This document shows positions 56,040 through 64,000 of a DNA stretch of 64,000 nt, in pieces. Under the pieces are notes generated by a model. That model made no database searches and was not told the origin of the DNA. It worked only from the letters and a program-made list of their open reading frames with translations. The position numbers and the translations under genes are program-made. Numbering within the stretch: position 1 is the first letter of the stretch; each line of letters begins with the position of its first letter. Origin of the DNA: Methylobacterium sp. E-065 (GTDB lineage: Bacteria; Pseudomonadota; Alphaproteobacteria; Rhizobiales; Beijerinckiaceae); the NCBI RefSeq assembly GCF_022829605.1, contig NZ_JAKSYD010000149.1, positions 62,001-126,000 of the forward strand. Direction: 5' to 3'.

Positions 56040-57095
56040 TCAAGCCGATGCGGCCCGCCATTCATCGCGAACATGGAGATCGGTCTCGCCGGCCCCGTGC
56101 TGCCGATGCAGAGTCCGGACGGTATCGGGCTCCAGCAACTGCCCGCAGGCCCAGACCGCCATGCCGCGCACCAGCGGCGACGCATCGGTCAGCCGTGCGA
56201 CCGCCATCTCGGCAAGCTCGGGCGACCCGGAATTGCCGATCGCGATCATCACGTTGCGCAGAAAGCGGTCGCGACCGGTCCGCTTGACCGGTGTGCCGGC
56301 GAACAGGCTCCGGAAAGCCGCGTCGTCGAGGCCCGCGAGATCCGCAAGCCGCGGCGCGGCGAGATCGGTCCGAGCGGCAAGACGGGTCTCGGCGGCCGTG
56401 CGGGCGAACTTGTTCCACGGGCAGACCGCGAGACAATCGTCGCAGCCGAACACCCGATTGCCAATGGCCGGGCGGAGCGCCGCGGGGATCGGCTCGGCAT
56501 GCTCGATGGTCAGGTACGAGATGCAGCGCCGGGCATCGAGGCGGTAGGGCGCGGGGAACGCATCCGTCGGGCAGATGTCGAGACAGGCGCGGCAGGAGCC
56601 GCAATGGTCGCGGCCGGGCGCGTCGGGTTCGAACTCAGCGCTCGTGTAGATCGCCCCGAGGAGGAGCCAGTTGCCGTGCTCGCGGGAGATCAGCACCGTG
56701 TGCTTACCCTGCCAGCCGAGCCCGGCGGCCTCGGCCAGCGTCTTCTCCATGACCGGTGCGGTGTCGCAGAAGACCTTCACCCGGACATCACCTTTGGCGG
56801 ACAGATAGCCGCCGAGTTCTTTGAGCTTGCCCTTCAAAACTTCGTGATAATCCCGCCGTTGGGCATAAGCGGCGACCGCGCCGCGCTCTGTTTGCGCCAC
56901 GAGCGCCAGCGGATCGTGCTCGGGCCGGTAGCTCATGGCCAGGATCAGGATGCTGCGCAGGCCCGGCCATAGACCGGTCGGACGGGCGCGCTGGTCGGCC
57001 CGCTCGGCCATCCAGTCCATGGTGCCGTGGGCGCCCTCGGCGAGCCAGGTCGCGAGGCGATCGGGCATATCCGGCAGGCGATCGGGCCGGGTCAC
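56040..57095 (-). CDS. queG: Epoxyqueuosine reductase QueG
   Basis: Cobalamin- and iron-sulfur-dependent enzyme completing queuosine in tRNA. Using the GTG at 57095, 351 residues: the general-acid Asp111 in DTAPVMEK, and two Fe4S4 sites with Cys165/168/171/175 (CGSCRACLDIC) and Cys218/221/225 (CDDCLAVC) plus Cys191; a HEAT-like tail follows. The coding frame continues upstream as DLRRLVETRARSLGFCGL-, which resembles the usual QueG N-terminus, yet no ATG, GTG or TTG is found there for about 50 codons, so the true start may be a CTG (57149) or lie within gst. It depends on B12, made by the cluster 8 kb upstream. Confidence 0.92.
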   Translation of the reverse strand: MTRPDRLPDMPDRLATWLAEGAHGTMDWMAERADQRARPTGLWPGLRSILILAMSYRPEHDPLALVAQTERGAVAAYAQRRDYHEVLKGKLKELGGYLSAKGDVRVKVFCDTAPVMEKTLAEAAGLGWQGKHTVLISREHGNWLLLGAIYTSAEFEPDAPGRDHCGSCRACLDICPTDAFPAPYRLDARRCISYLTIEHAEPIPAALRPAIGNRVFGCDDCLAVCPWNKFARTAAETRLAARTDLAAPRLADLAGLDDAAFRSLFAGTPVKRTGRDRFLRNVMIAIGNSGSPELAEMAVARLTDASPLVRGMAVWACGQLLEPDTVRTLHRQHGAGETDLHVRDEWRAASA

Positions 57096-57178
57096 GCGCA
57101 GGCCGCAGAAGCCCAGCGACCGAGCCCGGGTCTCGACGAGGCGGCGCAGGTCGGCGCCGATATAAGTCCGTCTGGGGC

Positions 57179-57871
57179 TCAGAAATCCAGATCCGCGTAG
57201 TGGGCGGCGGGCGGCATGCCGGTGACCCGGTCGGCGAGCAGGCCCCGGAACGAGGGCCGCGACTTCACCCGGGCGTACCAGTTCCGGGCCATCTCGTCCT
57301 CGTCCCAGGGCACGTCGCCGAGATAATCGACGCAGGAGAGGTGGGCAGCCGCCGCGAGGTCGGCATAGGTCAGGTTGTCGCCCGCGATCCAGCGGCGGCG
57401 TGCGATCAGGTAGCCGATGTATTTGAGATGATAGCGAACATTGGCCCGTGCGGCCCGGATCGCGTTCATGTCGGGCGGACCACCGCCCTGGTTCGACGCC
57501 ATGAAACGCTTCGAGATCTTCTCGTTGACGAGGTAACCCGTCACCTCCGATTCGAACTTCACTAGGAACCAGTCGAGCAGCCGCCGCACCTCGACCCGGT
57601 CCACCGTATCGTCCGGCAACAGGCGACGTCCGGTCAGGCCGAGCCCGCGGGTCTCGTCGAGGTATTCGGCGATCACGCCCGCGCCGGGCACCACGAGGCC
57701 GTTCTGCTCCAGCAGCACGGGCGTGACGCCCGCCGGATTGATCAGCAGGAAATCATCCCGGCGCTCCCAGGGCCGTTCCTCGAACAGAGTCGGCTCCATG
57801 CCCATCTCGGCGAGCACGAGACGGATGAACCGGGAATTCGCGCAGAAGGGGAAGTGGTAGAGGGTCGCCAT
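57179..57871 (-). CDS. Glutathione S-transferase family protein
   Basis: Cytosolic protein of 230 residues. The thioredoxin-like N-terminal domain (MATLYHFPFCANSRFIRLVLAEMGMEPTLFEERPWERRDDFLLINPAGVTPVLLEQNG) carries the cis-Pro and Ser/Cys-type active-site region; the helical C-terminal domain has the DNLTYADLAAAAHLS N-capping box. The catalytic residue might be Cys or Ser near position 10. Its substrate is unknown. It precedes queG with 83 bp between stop and GTG. Confidence 0.88.
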   Translation of the reverse strand: MATLYHFPFCANSRFIRLVLAEMGMEPTLFEERPWERRDDFLLINPAGVTPVLLEQNGLVVPGAGVIAEYLDETRGLGLTGRRLLPDDTVDRVEVRRLLDWFLVKFESEVTGYLVNEKISKRFMASNQGGGPPDMNAIRAARANVRYHLKYIGYLIARRRWIAGDNLTYADLAAAAHLSCVDYLGDVPWDEDEMARNWYARVKSRPSFRGLLADRVTGMPPAAHYADLDF

Positions 57872-58123
57872 CGAGGCCGTTTGGGACGTTCGGTCGGGCA
57901 GCGCGGTCGGTCCCGCGCTCGGCGAGGGTCCTGAAGCGCAGGTCTTCGGCGCGCAGGACTTCGGACCGAGCGTTATTGCCCGACCGTTGCCGAGCCCTTA
58001 ACACGCGCAGCCGGTATCGGTAACCGCCCGTCAATCCTGATAGGCGAACCCTCCGGCCAACCCTACAGGCAACGCGGCGTGCCCGGCACGGGCCGGCGCG
58101 CGCCCGCGGCACAGGACGTGACG
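57872..58123. other. Divergent intergenic region gst / uppP
   Basis: 252 bp with no gene or clear repeat. It must hold promoters for both directions. Confidence 0.45.
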
Positions 58124-58927
58124 ATGGATCCGGTAAGCATCGGCAAGGCAGTGCTGCTCGCGCTGGTTGAGGGCGCGACCGAGTTCATTCCGGTCTCCTC
58201 CACCGGGCACCAGCTGCTGGTGGGCCATTTCATCGGGTTCCACTCGCCCAACAACACCTTCGAGGTGCTGATCCAGCTCGGCGCGATCCTGGCGATCCTG
58301 CTGGTCTATTTCCGCCGCCTGCTGGGCATCGCCACCGCGCTGCCGAACGATCCCAAGGCCCGCCGCTTCGTGCTGGGCATCCTGGTGGCGTTCCTGCCGG
58401 CCGCGATCATCGGCGGCCTCTTCTCGAAGGTGATCAAGGCGTATCTGTTCAACCCCTGGATCGTCTGCGCGACCCTGGTGGCGGGCGGCCTCGTGCTGCT
58501 CGTCATCGACGACACCGACCTGAAGGTCCGCAAGACCGACGTTTACGACTTCTCGCTGCCGATGGACCTGAAGATCGGCATCTTCCAGTGTCTGGCGATG
58601 ATCCCCGGTGTGTCGCGCTCCGGCGCCACCATCGTGGGGGCGATGCTGATGGGGGCCGACAAGCGTTCGGCCACCGAGTTCTCGTTCTACCTCGCCATGC
58701 CCACCATGGCGGGCGCGTTCGCCAAGGACCTGCTGGACAATTACAAATATCTGTCGAGTGACGATGTCGGCCTGATCGCGATCGGCTTCGTCGTCTCGTT
58801 CATCTCGGCGCTGCTCGTGGTGCGGCTGCTGCTCGATTACGTCTCCCGGCACGGCTTCTGGCTGTTCGCGTGGTGGCGGATCATCGTTGGCGCACTCGGT
58901 TTTGCGGGCCTGATCATTTTCGGTTGA
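58124..58927 (+). CDS. uppP: Undecaprenyl-diphosphatase UppP (BacA)
   Basis: Integral membrane phosphatase of 267 residues that recycles undecaprenyl diphosphate to the monophosphate lipid carrier for peptidoglycan and polysaccharide. The active-site segments are [15 protein letters not shown] (Glu16, Glu20, Ser25-His29) and [15 protein letters not shown], with about eight helices. The ATG at 58124 has an AGGA ribosome site; the upstream 15-residue extension is unlikely. Single gene. Confidence 0.96.
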   Translation: MDPVSIGKAVLLALVEGATEFIPVSSTGHQLLVGHFIGFHSPNNTFEVLIQLGAILAILLVYFRRLLGIATALPNDPKARRFVLGILVAFLPAAIIGGLFSKVIKAYLFNPWIVCATLVAGGLVLLVIDDTDLKVRKTDVYDFSLPMDLKIGIFQCLAMIPGVSRSGATIVGAMLMGADKRSATEFSFYLAMPTMAGAFAKDLLDNYKYLSSDDVGLIAIGFVVSFISALLVVRLLLDYVSRHGFWLFAWWRIIVGALGFAGLIIFG

Positions 58928-59096
58928 TGCGGCCGGCCGTTCGACCAGGGCGGACAACCGGAATCCAATTGCGTCAAAACTGGCTCACGCGGGGCTCAAG
59001 CTTTCCTCAACCTTCGGGCGATTGCCACCGGCGAGGCGGCATGCGAGGCAATCCCATGAAAGCGGCGCTCGAGACGTCGCGTTCTGGGACGATCCG

Positions 59097-60980
59097 ATGG
59101 AAGACAGACCGCTCGCCGAACTCTTCGAGCCCGCTGACCGGGCGCGCTGGCTCGGCCTCGTCGAAGGCGTCCTGAAGGGCGCCGATTTCGAGCAACGGCT
59201 GGTCTCCCGGACGGCAGATGGGCTCCGGATCGAGCCGCTCTACAGCTCGGCCGCGCCGATCGCCCAACCGGTGCGCGAGCCTGGTCCGTGGCGGATCGCC
59301 CAGCGGATGGATCATCCGGATATCGCAACCGCCAACGCCCAGGCGCTGACCGATCTCGAAGGCGGCGCGGACGCGCTCGTCATGGCCTTCGCGGGTGCCC
59401 CCAGCGCACGCGGCTATGGAGTGACGGTTGCGAGCGTCGAGGACCTCGACGCCGCGCTGACGGGCGTGATGCTGCCCTTGATCAACCTGCGCGTAGATGC
59501 CGGCAGCCGGGGGCTCGAAGCGGCCCACCTCGTCAAGGCGCTGGCCGAGCGGCGCGGCGAGGATCTGGCGACCTACGATGTCGATCTCGGGATCGATCCC
59601 GTCGGCGTGCTGGCAGCGTCCGGCAGCCTGGGCGCCGTCTGGAGCGAGATCGCTCCGCGGCTGGCCGGGATCGCGGCAGAGCTGGAGACGGCGGGTTTCC
59701 GGGGACGGGCCTTCCTGGCCGACGGGCGCCCGTATCATGAGGCCGGGGCCGGCGAGGCGGCGGAGCTGGGGGCCGTGCTCGCCACCGCGGTGACGTATCT
59801 CCGCGCCCTCGAAGCCGCCGGACACGACCTCGACACGGCCCGATCGCGCATCGCATTCCTGCTGGCGGCTGATGCCGACGAGTTCGTCACGGTAGCGAAG
59901 TTCCGCGCGTTGCGGCGCCTCTGGGCGCGGGTCGAGCAGGCCTGCGGGCTCGAGCCGAAGCCGCTGCGTCTCCACGCCGAGACCGCGTGGCGGATGATGA
60001 CCAAGCGCGACCCGTTCGTGAATATCCTGCGCACCGGGATGGCGGCGGCCTCGGCAGGGATGGGCGGCGCCGACAGCGTGGCGGTCCTGCCCTACACGCA
60101 GGCGCTCGGGCTGCCGGATGCCTTCGCCCGGCGCGTGGGTCGCAACAGCCAGATCGTGTTGCTCGAGGAATCACACCTCGCCCGCGTCATCGATCCTGCG
60201 GCGGGCGCCGGTGGGTTCGAGGCGTTGACAGCGGAGATCGCCGAGGCCGCCTGGGCGGCGTTCCAGGCGATCGAGACCGAGGGCGGCATCGTCGCCTCCC
60301 TCAGCGTCGGCAAGCTGCAGCGGCGGATCGAAGCGATCCGCGAGACGCGCACGAAAGCCGTGGCGACCCGCCGGGAAGCGCTCACCGGCGCCAGCGAATT
60401 TCCGAACCTCGCCGAGAAGCCGGTCACGGTGCTCGACGTGCCGAAGGTCGCGCCGCCCCTCGGGTCCAATTTTGGGCCCGGTTCGGCGGTCGCCTGCGAT
60501 GCCCTGCCGTCCCAGCGCCTCGCGGAGCCCTACGAGGCCCTGCGCGACGCCTCCGATGCCTATCACGCCACGGCCGGCCGCCGGCCGGCCGTGTTCCTGG
60601 CCAACCTCGGTTCGGTGGCGGCGTTCAACGCCCGGGCGACCTTCGCGGCCAACGCCTTCGCGGCCGGCGGCATCGAAGCCCTGTCGAATGACGGCTTCCC
60701 CGATGCCGAATCCGCAGCGGCGGCGTTCCGGGAATCCGGAGCCTCGCTCGCCTGCATCTGCTCGACCGACGCGATCTATGCCGAGCGCGCCGTCGAAACC
60801 GCGGAGGCCCTGGCGCGGGCTGGCGCGGGCGTGATCTACCTCGCGGGAAAGCCGGCCGACCTGGCCGAGCCGCTGAAGCAGGCGGGCGTGCAGACCTTCC
60901 TGCATGCCGGGTGCGACCTGCTTACCGTGCTGAATGGAGCTTTACGCGCGGCCATGAAGCCGCCCTCGCGGACGGCCTGA
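59097..60980 (+). CDS. Methylmalonyl-CoA mutase small (beta) subunit
   Basis: Structural subunit, 627 residues, of the adenosylcobalamin-dependent methylmalonyl-CoA mutase, used in propionate and ethylmalonyl-CoA metabolism. The TIM-barrel part (about 1-430) includes DALVMAFAGAPSARGYGV and KRDPFVNILRTGMAAASAGMGGADSVAVLPYTQALGLPDAFARRVGRNSQIVLLEESHLARVIDPAAGAG. The C-terminal Rossmann domain lacks the DxHxxG B12 box, having NLGS instead, as expected for the non-catalytic subunit. The large subunit gene is not adjacent. The ATG at 59097 matches the family start; a TTG at 59022 would add 25 residues. Confidence 0.9.
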   Translation: MEDRPLAELFEPADRARWLGLVEGVLKGADFEQRLVSRTADGLRIEPLYSSAAPIAQPVREPGPWRIAQRMDHPDIATANAQALTDLEGGADALVMAFAGAPSARGYGVTVASVEDLDAALTGVMLPLINLRVDAGSRGLEAAHLVKALAERRGEDLATYDVDLGIDPVGVLAASGSLGAVWSEIAPRLAGIAAELETAGFRGRAFLADGRPYHEAGAGEAAELGAVLATAVTYLRALEAAGHDLDTARSRIAFLLAADADEFVTVAKFRALRRLWARVEQACGLEPKPLRLHAETAWRMMTKRDPFVNILRTGMAAASAGMGGADSVAVLPYTQALGLPDAFARRVGRNSQIVLLEESHLARVIDPAAGAGGFEALTAEIAEAAWAAFQAIETEGGIVASLSVGKLQRRIEAIRETRTKAVATRREALTGASEFPNLAEKPVTVLDVPKVAPPLGSNFGPGSAVACDALPSQRLAEPYEALRDASDAYHATAGRRPAVFLANLGSVAAFNARATFAANAFAAGGIEALSNDGFPDAESAAAAFRESGASLACICSTDAIYAERAVETAEALARAGAGVIYLAGKPADLAEPLKQAGVQTFLHAGCDLLTVLNGALRAAMKPPSRTA

Positions 60981-61220
60981 TCCGGGTACCATTCCCACCA
61001 CGATGCGCAGGCGGCTCGGCCGGTACGGGTTCAAGGCTGGCACACCCGAATGCCGCGGCCATCGAAGCGCCGAGCGCCGCCGCTTAGGCTGCGACATCCT
61101 GTCATGGAACGATCGAGATCCAGCCTGAAATGCGGCCGCCCAAGTGCCGAGCCAGCCGCGTTCCCGACGCAATCATGAGGGAATGCTGAACGCGGTTCGG
61201 ATCCCCGACGAGGCCGCCGC
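60981..61220. other. Intergenic region
   Basis: 240 bp between the mutase subunit and the small secreted protein; nothing recognised. Confidence 0.4.
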
Positions 61221-61667
61221 ATGAAAACTTCGATCCTCGCGTCCCTCACCCTCCTCGCGCTCGTTTCGACGGCGCAGGCGCGCCCGCATCGACACCCGGC
61301 CGCACCGACGGTGAACCAAGCCGAGGCCGAGAAGACGCTGGCTCCGCTACGGCAGGCCGCGACGGTCTGCTTCGCCGACACGGTCCTGTCGAACCCCAAG
61401 GCCACCGCCGAGGCGCGTGCCGGCCGCTGGTACGAGGCCGTGGGCATCACGGGCTTTCTCTGCCGCCCGGAGGTCGCCGCGATGATCCAGGCGCATGACC
61501 GGCTCTACGGAGCGAAGACCGGCGAACGCTACTTCAAGAGCGCCTACGTCAAGCATCTCGACCAGCAGCTCGCCGAGCGTCTCCAGCCGATGCTGCTCCA
61601 CAAGGCCGTCGCCAGCGCCGAGCCGCCGGTCGATAAGACCGCCGAGGACAGTGCTGCGGGCAACTGA
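61221..61667 (+). CDS. Small secreted hypothetical protein
   Basis: Protein of 148 residues with a signal peptide (about 1-20, MKTSILASLTLLALVSTAQA), then a His/Pro-rich stretch and a helical domain with two cysteines (VCFADTV and FLCRPEV) that could form a disulfide. I do not recognise the family. Codon use and the GAGG ribosome site match neighbouring genes, and the downstream gst starts 33 bp later. Confidence 0.7.
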   Translation: MKTSILASLTLLALVSTAQARPHRHPAAPTVNQAEAEKTLAPLRQAATVCFADTVLSNPKATAEARAGRWYEAVGITGFLCRPEVAAMIQAHDRLYGAKTGERYFKSAYVKHLDQQLAERLQPMLLHKAVASAEPPVDKTAEDSAAGN

Positions 61668-61700
61668 GCCGGCATCTCTCAGGTCAGAAGCGAGTTGGCG

Positions 61701-62420
61701 ATGCCCTACGAGCTTCACTACTGGCCGATGATCCAGGGGCGCGGCGAGTTCGTCCGCCTCGCCCTGGAAGAAGCTGGCGCCGACTATGTCGACGTCGCCC
61801 GCCAGGACGACGATGCCGGTGGAATCGGTCCGATGCTGGATCGCCTGTCGGACCCTGCGAACCCGCGCCCGCCCTTCGCGCCGCCCTTCCTGCGCGACGG
61901 TGATCGCGTGATCGGGCAGACGGCCGCGATCCTGCTGCATCTCGGCCAGCGCCTCGGTCTGGCGGGCAACGGCGAGCGGGACCGGATCTGGACGCACCAG
62001 CTTCAGCTCACCATCGCGGACGCCGTGGACGAGGTGCACGACACCCACCATCCGCTCGGCGTCGATCTCTATTACACCGATCAGAAGCCCGAGGCTCTGC
62101 GCCGGGCGGCCGGGTTCCGGACGACCCGGATGCCGAAGTTTTTCGGCTATTTCGAGCGTGTTCTGTCCGCCAATGGCGGTGCGCACTTGGTCGGCGCGGA
62201 TCTGACCTACGCCGACCTGTCGCTGTTCCAGCTCGTCGATGGGCTAACCTACGCCTTCCCGAAGGGGACGTCGGCGGCGCTACAAGCTGCGCCCTGTGTG
62301 GAACGGCTGCACGACACCGTGGCGCGGCGCCCGCGGATCGCCGCCTATCTGGCGAGCGAGCGCCGAATCCCGTTCAGCGAGGACGGCATTTTCCGGCGGT
62401 ACCCCGAACTCGACGGCTAG
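61701..62420 (+). CDS. Glutathione S-transferase
   Basis: Protein of 239 residues with thioredoxin-like N-terminus PYELHYWPMIQGRGEFVRLALEEAGADYVDV; the active Tyr (Tyr6 or so) and GRGEFVR motif resemble the pi/sigma type. The C-terminal helical domain includes LVGADLTYADLSLFQLVDGLTYAFP. It may detoxify or handle peroxides; no partner gene indicates a substrate. The ATG at 61701 is preferred over the TTG at 61695. Confidence 0.9.
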   Translation: MPYELHYWPMIQGRGEFVRLALEEAGADYVDVARQDDDAGGIGPMLDRLSDPANPRPPFAPPFLRDGDRVIGQTAAILLHLGQRLGLAGNGERDRIWTHQLQLTIADAVDEVHDTHHPLGVDLYYTDQKPEALRRAAGFRTTRMPKFFGYFERVLSANGGAHLVGADLTYADLSLFQLVDGLTYAFPKGTSAALQAAPCVERLHDTVARRPRIAAYLASERRIPFSEDGIFRRYPELDG

Positions 62421-62500
62421 CGCGACAGGTCCACTTTCCCGCGCGGGCTACCGGATTCACAAATCCCGATCGGCCCTTGGGGCTCTCGAATAAGGCGCGG

Positions 62501-62527
62501 GCCCCCTCTCCTGGAGGGAGAGGGGGC
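62501..62527. repeat. Palindromic hairpin repeat
   Basis: 11-bp perfect stem (GCCCCCTCTCC / GGAGAGGGGGC) with a 5-base loop. The core is the same CCTCTCC/GGAGAGG motif as the compound element at 13226-13319. It lies between the convergent gst and ybaB genes and could stop transcription of both. Confidence 0.75.
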
Positions 62528-62642
62528 TGGTCGCGCCCTCACGCCAGCGGTGGCATCCACCGGAGATGTGTGAATATCGTAGGCTCTCCGGGGAGGGAGA
62601 CGCGGCGTCGAAGACGCAGTTTATCGGCCGAACAGGCTCCGC

Positions 62643-62966
62643 TCAGAACGGCAGCTTCATCCCGGGCGGCAGGGGCAGCCCCTTTGTCAGCTCGGCCATG
62701 TGCTCCTGCATCGTCGCTTCCGCCTTGCCGCGGGCATCGTTGCAGGCCGCCACCACCAGATCCTCCAGGATCTCGCGCTCGTCCGGAACCATCAGGGACG
62801 GATCGATCGTGATCCCCTTCATCTGGCCCTTGGCCGTCATGGTGACCCGCACCGAGCCACCGCCAGAGGCGCCGGCGACTTCGATCTGATCCATCTCGGC
62901 CTGCAGGTTGGCCATCTTCTCCTGCATGGCCTGGGCCTGCTTCATGATGCCCATCAGGTCACGCAT
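62643..62966 (-). CDS. ybaB: YbaB/EbfC nucleoid-associated protein
   Basis: DNA-binding dimer of 107 residues. It has the central helix MGIMKQAQAMQEKMANLQAEMDQIEV, GGSVRVTMTAKGQMKGITIDPSL and the C-terminal LVVAACNDARGKAEATMQEHMAELTKGLPLPPGMKLPF, all family features. It follows dnaX on the minus strand; recR, normally the third gene, is not found downstream. The start has a GGGGAGAGATC ribosome site. Confidence 0.96.
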   Translation of the reverse strand: MRDLMGIMKQAQAMQEKMANLQAEMDQIEVAGASGGGSVRVTMTAKGQMKGITIDPSLMVPDEREILEDLVVAACNDARGKAEATMQEHMAELTKGLPLPPGMKLPF

Positions 62967-63043
62967 GCGGATCTCTCCCCGTTCTGTCGTCGTCTGATCT
63001 GGGTACGAGCCGGCCGGCCCGCCAGCTATGGCCGGCCGGAGCC

Positions 63044-64000
63044 TCAGCTTTCGTCGTCCCCGAGCTCATCCACCCGGGCGGCGTCGCTCTCGCCGAGGAT
63101 CTCCTGCTCGGGGGTGGGCAAAGCCGCAGCGGCGGTGTCGCGCACGTCGACGATCTCGGCGCCGGGAAAGCGCGTCAGCACCTCGCGCACGAACGGATCG
63201 GCCGCGGCGTTCTCCCGGCGCGTCTCGACCACGGCCCGGGCCGCCGCATCGCGGGTCGGTTCGCCCGCCTCTTTCGAGAGCGCGACGATCCAACGCCGCC
63301 CGATCCAGCGCTCGATCGCGGCCGCGAGGTCGGTGGCGAGGCTCGCCCGCCCCCCTTGAGCGAGGCGGAACTCGATCCGCCCCTCCTCGAAGCGCACCAG
63401 ATGGACATCCCGCTCAAGCGCCGTTCGCAGCAGGATATCGCGATTGGCATCCGCCAGCGCGATCAGATCCTCGAACCGGCCGAGCCGCGGTGTCGGCGGC
63501 GCGACGGGGGCGGGTGGCGCGACGGGGGCGGCCATCGCCACCGGAGCAGCCTCAAGGATCGGTTCCGCCAACATCGTCCGGGGCGCGGCCGCCAGTGCCG
63601 CTGAGCCGCCCCCGCGCAGGTCCGGGATCGGCGGCAGCGCCGGGCGCGCCAGCGCCGGCGGCTCGTCAGCGGGCGCTGCGGCGGCCTCGGCCTTGAGCTG
63701 GCGCAGGGCCTCGTCCGGAGTCGGGAGGTCGGCCGCGTAGGCGAGGCGCACGATCGCCATCTCGGCCGCCGCCAGGGGGCGCGGCGCGGCCTGCACTTCG
63801 GGGATCGCCTTGAGCAGGATCTGCCACGCCCGCGACAGGGCGCGAATCGAGAGCTTCTCGGCGAACTGGCCGCCCCGGACGCGTTCGGTCTCGCTGAGCG
63901 TCGGGTCCTGGGCGGTTTCGGGCACCACCTTCAGCCGGGTGACGAGATGCGTAAAGGCCGCGAGGTCCGAGAGCACCACCGAGGGGTCGGCGCCGGAATC
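63044..64000 (-). CDS. dnaX: DNA polymerase III gamma/tau subunit, 3' part
   Basis: C-terminal 318 residues of DnaX, cut by the window edge. The visible part covers domain III (HLVTRLKVVPETAQDPTLSETERVRGGQFAEKLSIRALSRAWQILLKAIPEVQAAPRPLAAAEMAIVRLAYAADLPTP), a long Ala/Pro-rich linker and a C-terminal domain (LVRFEEGRIEFRLAQGGRA, IERWIGRRWIVALSKEAGEPT) that in alphaproteobacterial tau contacts the polymerase alpha subunit. The AAA+ domain lies outside the window. The ybaB gene follows on the same strand. Confidence 0.93.
   Translation of the reverse strand, partial: DSGADPSVVLSDLAAFTHLVTRLKVVPETAQDPTLSETERVRGGQFAEKLSIRALSRAWQILLKAIPEVQAAPRPLAAAEMAIVRLAYAADLPTPDEALRQLKAEAAAAPADEPPALARPALPPIPDLRGGGSAALAAAPRTMLAEPILEAAPVAMAAPVAPPAPVAPPTPRLGRFEDLIALADANRDILLRTALERDVHLVRFEEGRIEFRLAQGGRASLATDLAAAIERWIGRRWIVALSKEAGEPTRDAAARAVVETRRENAAADPFVREVLTRFPGAEIVDVRDTAAAALPTPEQEILGESDAARVDELGDDES

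Noticed and set aside
59097..60980. Degenerate B12-binding site in the mutase subunit as a sign of a pseudogene
   Set aside because: The small subunit of heterodimeric mutases normally lacks the DxHxxG box; the frame is full length.

Overview
The window is GC-rich, densely coded chromosomal DNA of an alphaproteobacterium in the order Hyphomicrobiales (Rhizobiales), most likely Methylobacteriaceae (Methylobacterium/Methylorubrum-like). The evidence is the ChvI-ChvG-HprK-EIIA(Man) block, the tpiA/secG/pyrG and trp-moaC-moeA neighbourhoods, an aerobic cobalamin operon with CbtAB, a sorbosone-dehydrogenase-type protein beside a cytochrome c, an orphan methylmalonyl-CoA mutase small subunit, and dispersed palindromic repeats of the kind common in this group. 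I see no rRNA, tRNA, phage, transposase or CRISPR array. Nearly all of the window is housekeeping or core-accessory; the only clearly mobile-type gene pair is a toxin-antitoxin module inside the cobalamin operon.

Layout. 0-10 kb: a chemotaxis receptor, a SulP transporter behind a strongly structured leader, hslU coupled to an EamA exporter, then on the minus strand chvI-chvG-hprK-EIIA(Man), an envelope/carbon sensing block. 9.6-18.5 kb: a HugZ-like protein, a small conserved protein, lepA, a periplasmic sugar dehydrogenase with a cytochrome c separated by palindromic repeats, an FAD oxidoreductase and a large membrane GT-C-like protein that carries a dispersed repeat inside its reading frame. 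18.4-26.4 kb (minus): ppiD-trpE-trpG-trpD-trpC-moaC-moeA, tryptophan and molybdenum-cofactor synthesis. 26.6-34.6 kb: tpiA, ppk2, an NTF2-like secreted protein, secG, pyrG, holC, an S10 carboxypeptidase and a DUF4424 protein.

34.7-49.5 kb: a canonical cobalamin riboswitch drives cbtB-cbtA-DUF1636-cobW-cobN-cobG-cobH-cobI, then an AbrB-type antitoxin and a PIN toxin, then cobJ, with cobK on the opposite strand, and cobL-cobE-cobM-cobB. Most junctions are 4-bp stop/start overlaps, so cobalt uptake, corrin-ring methylation and cobalt insertion look like one regulated unit. CobF, CobS, CobT and the later assembly genes are not present here.

49.6-64 kb: an XRE regulator divergent from a heme-degrading-type monooxygenase with a palindrome between them, a polyprenyl-phosphate sugar transferase, a zur / znuC-znuB zinc uptake unit with a tiny membrane protein in front, an SDR protein, queG, two glutathione transferases, uppP, the B12-enzyme-type methylmalonyl-CoA mutase small subunit, a small secreted protein, and ybaB and dnaX running off the right edge.

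All functional names are from motif and family recognition by eye; no database search was run. Start codons were picked by visible ribosome binding sites, overlaps and where homology begins.
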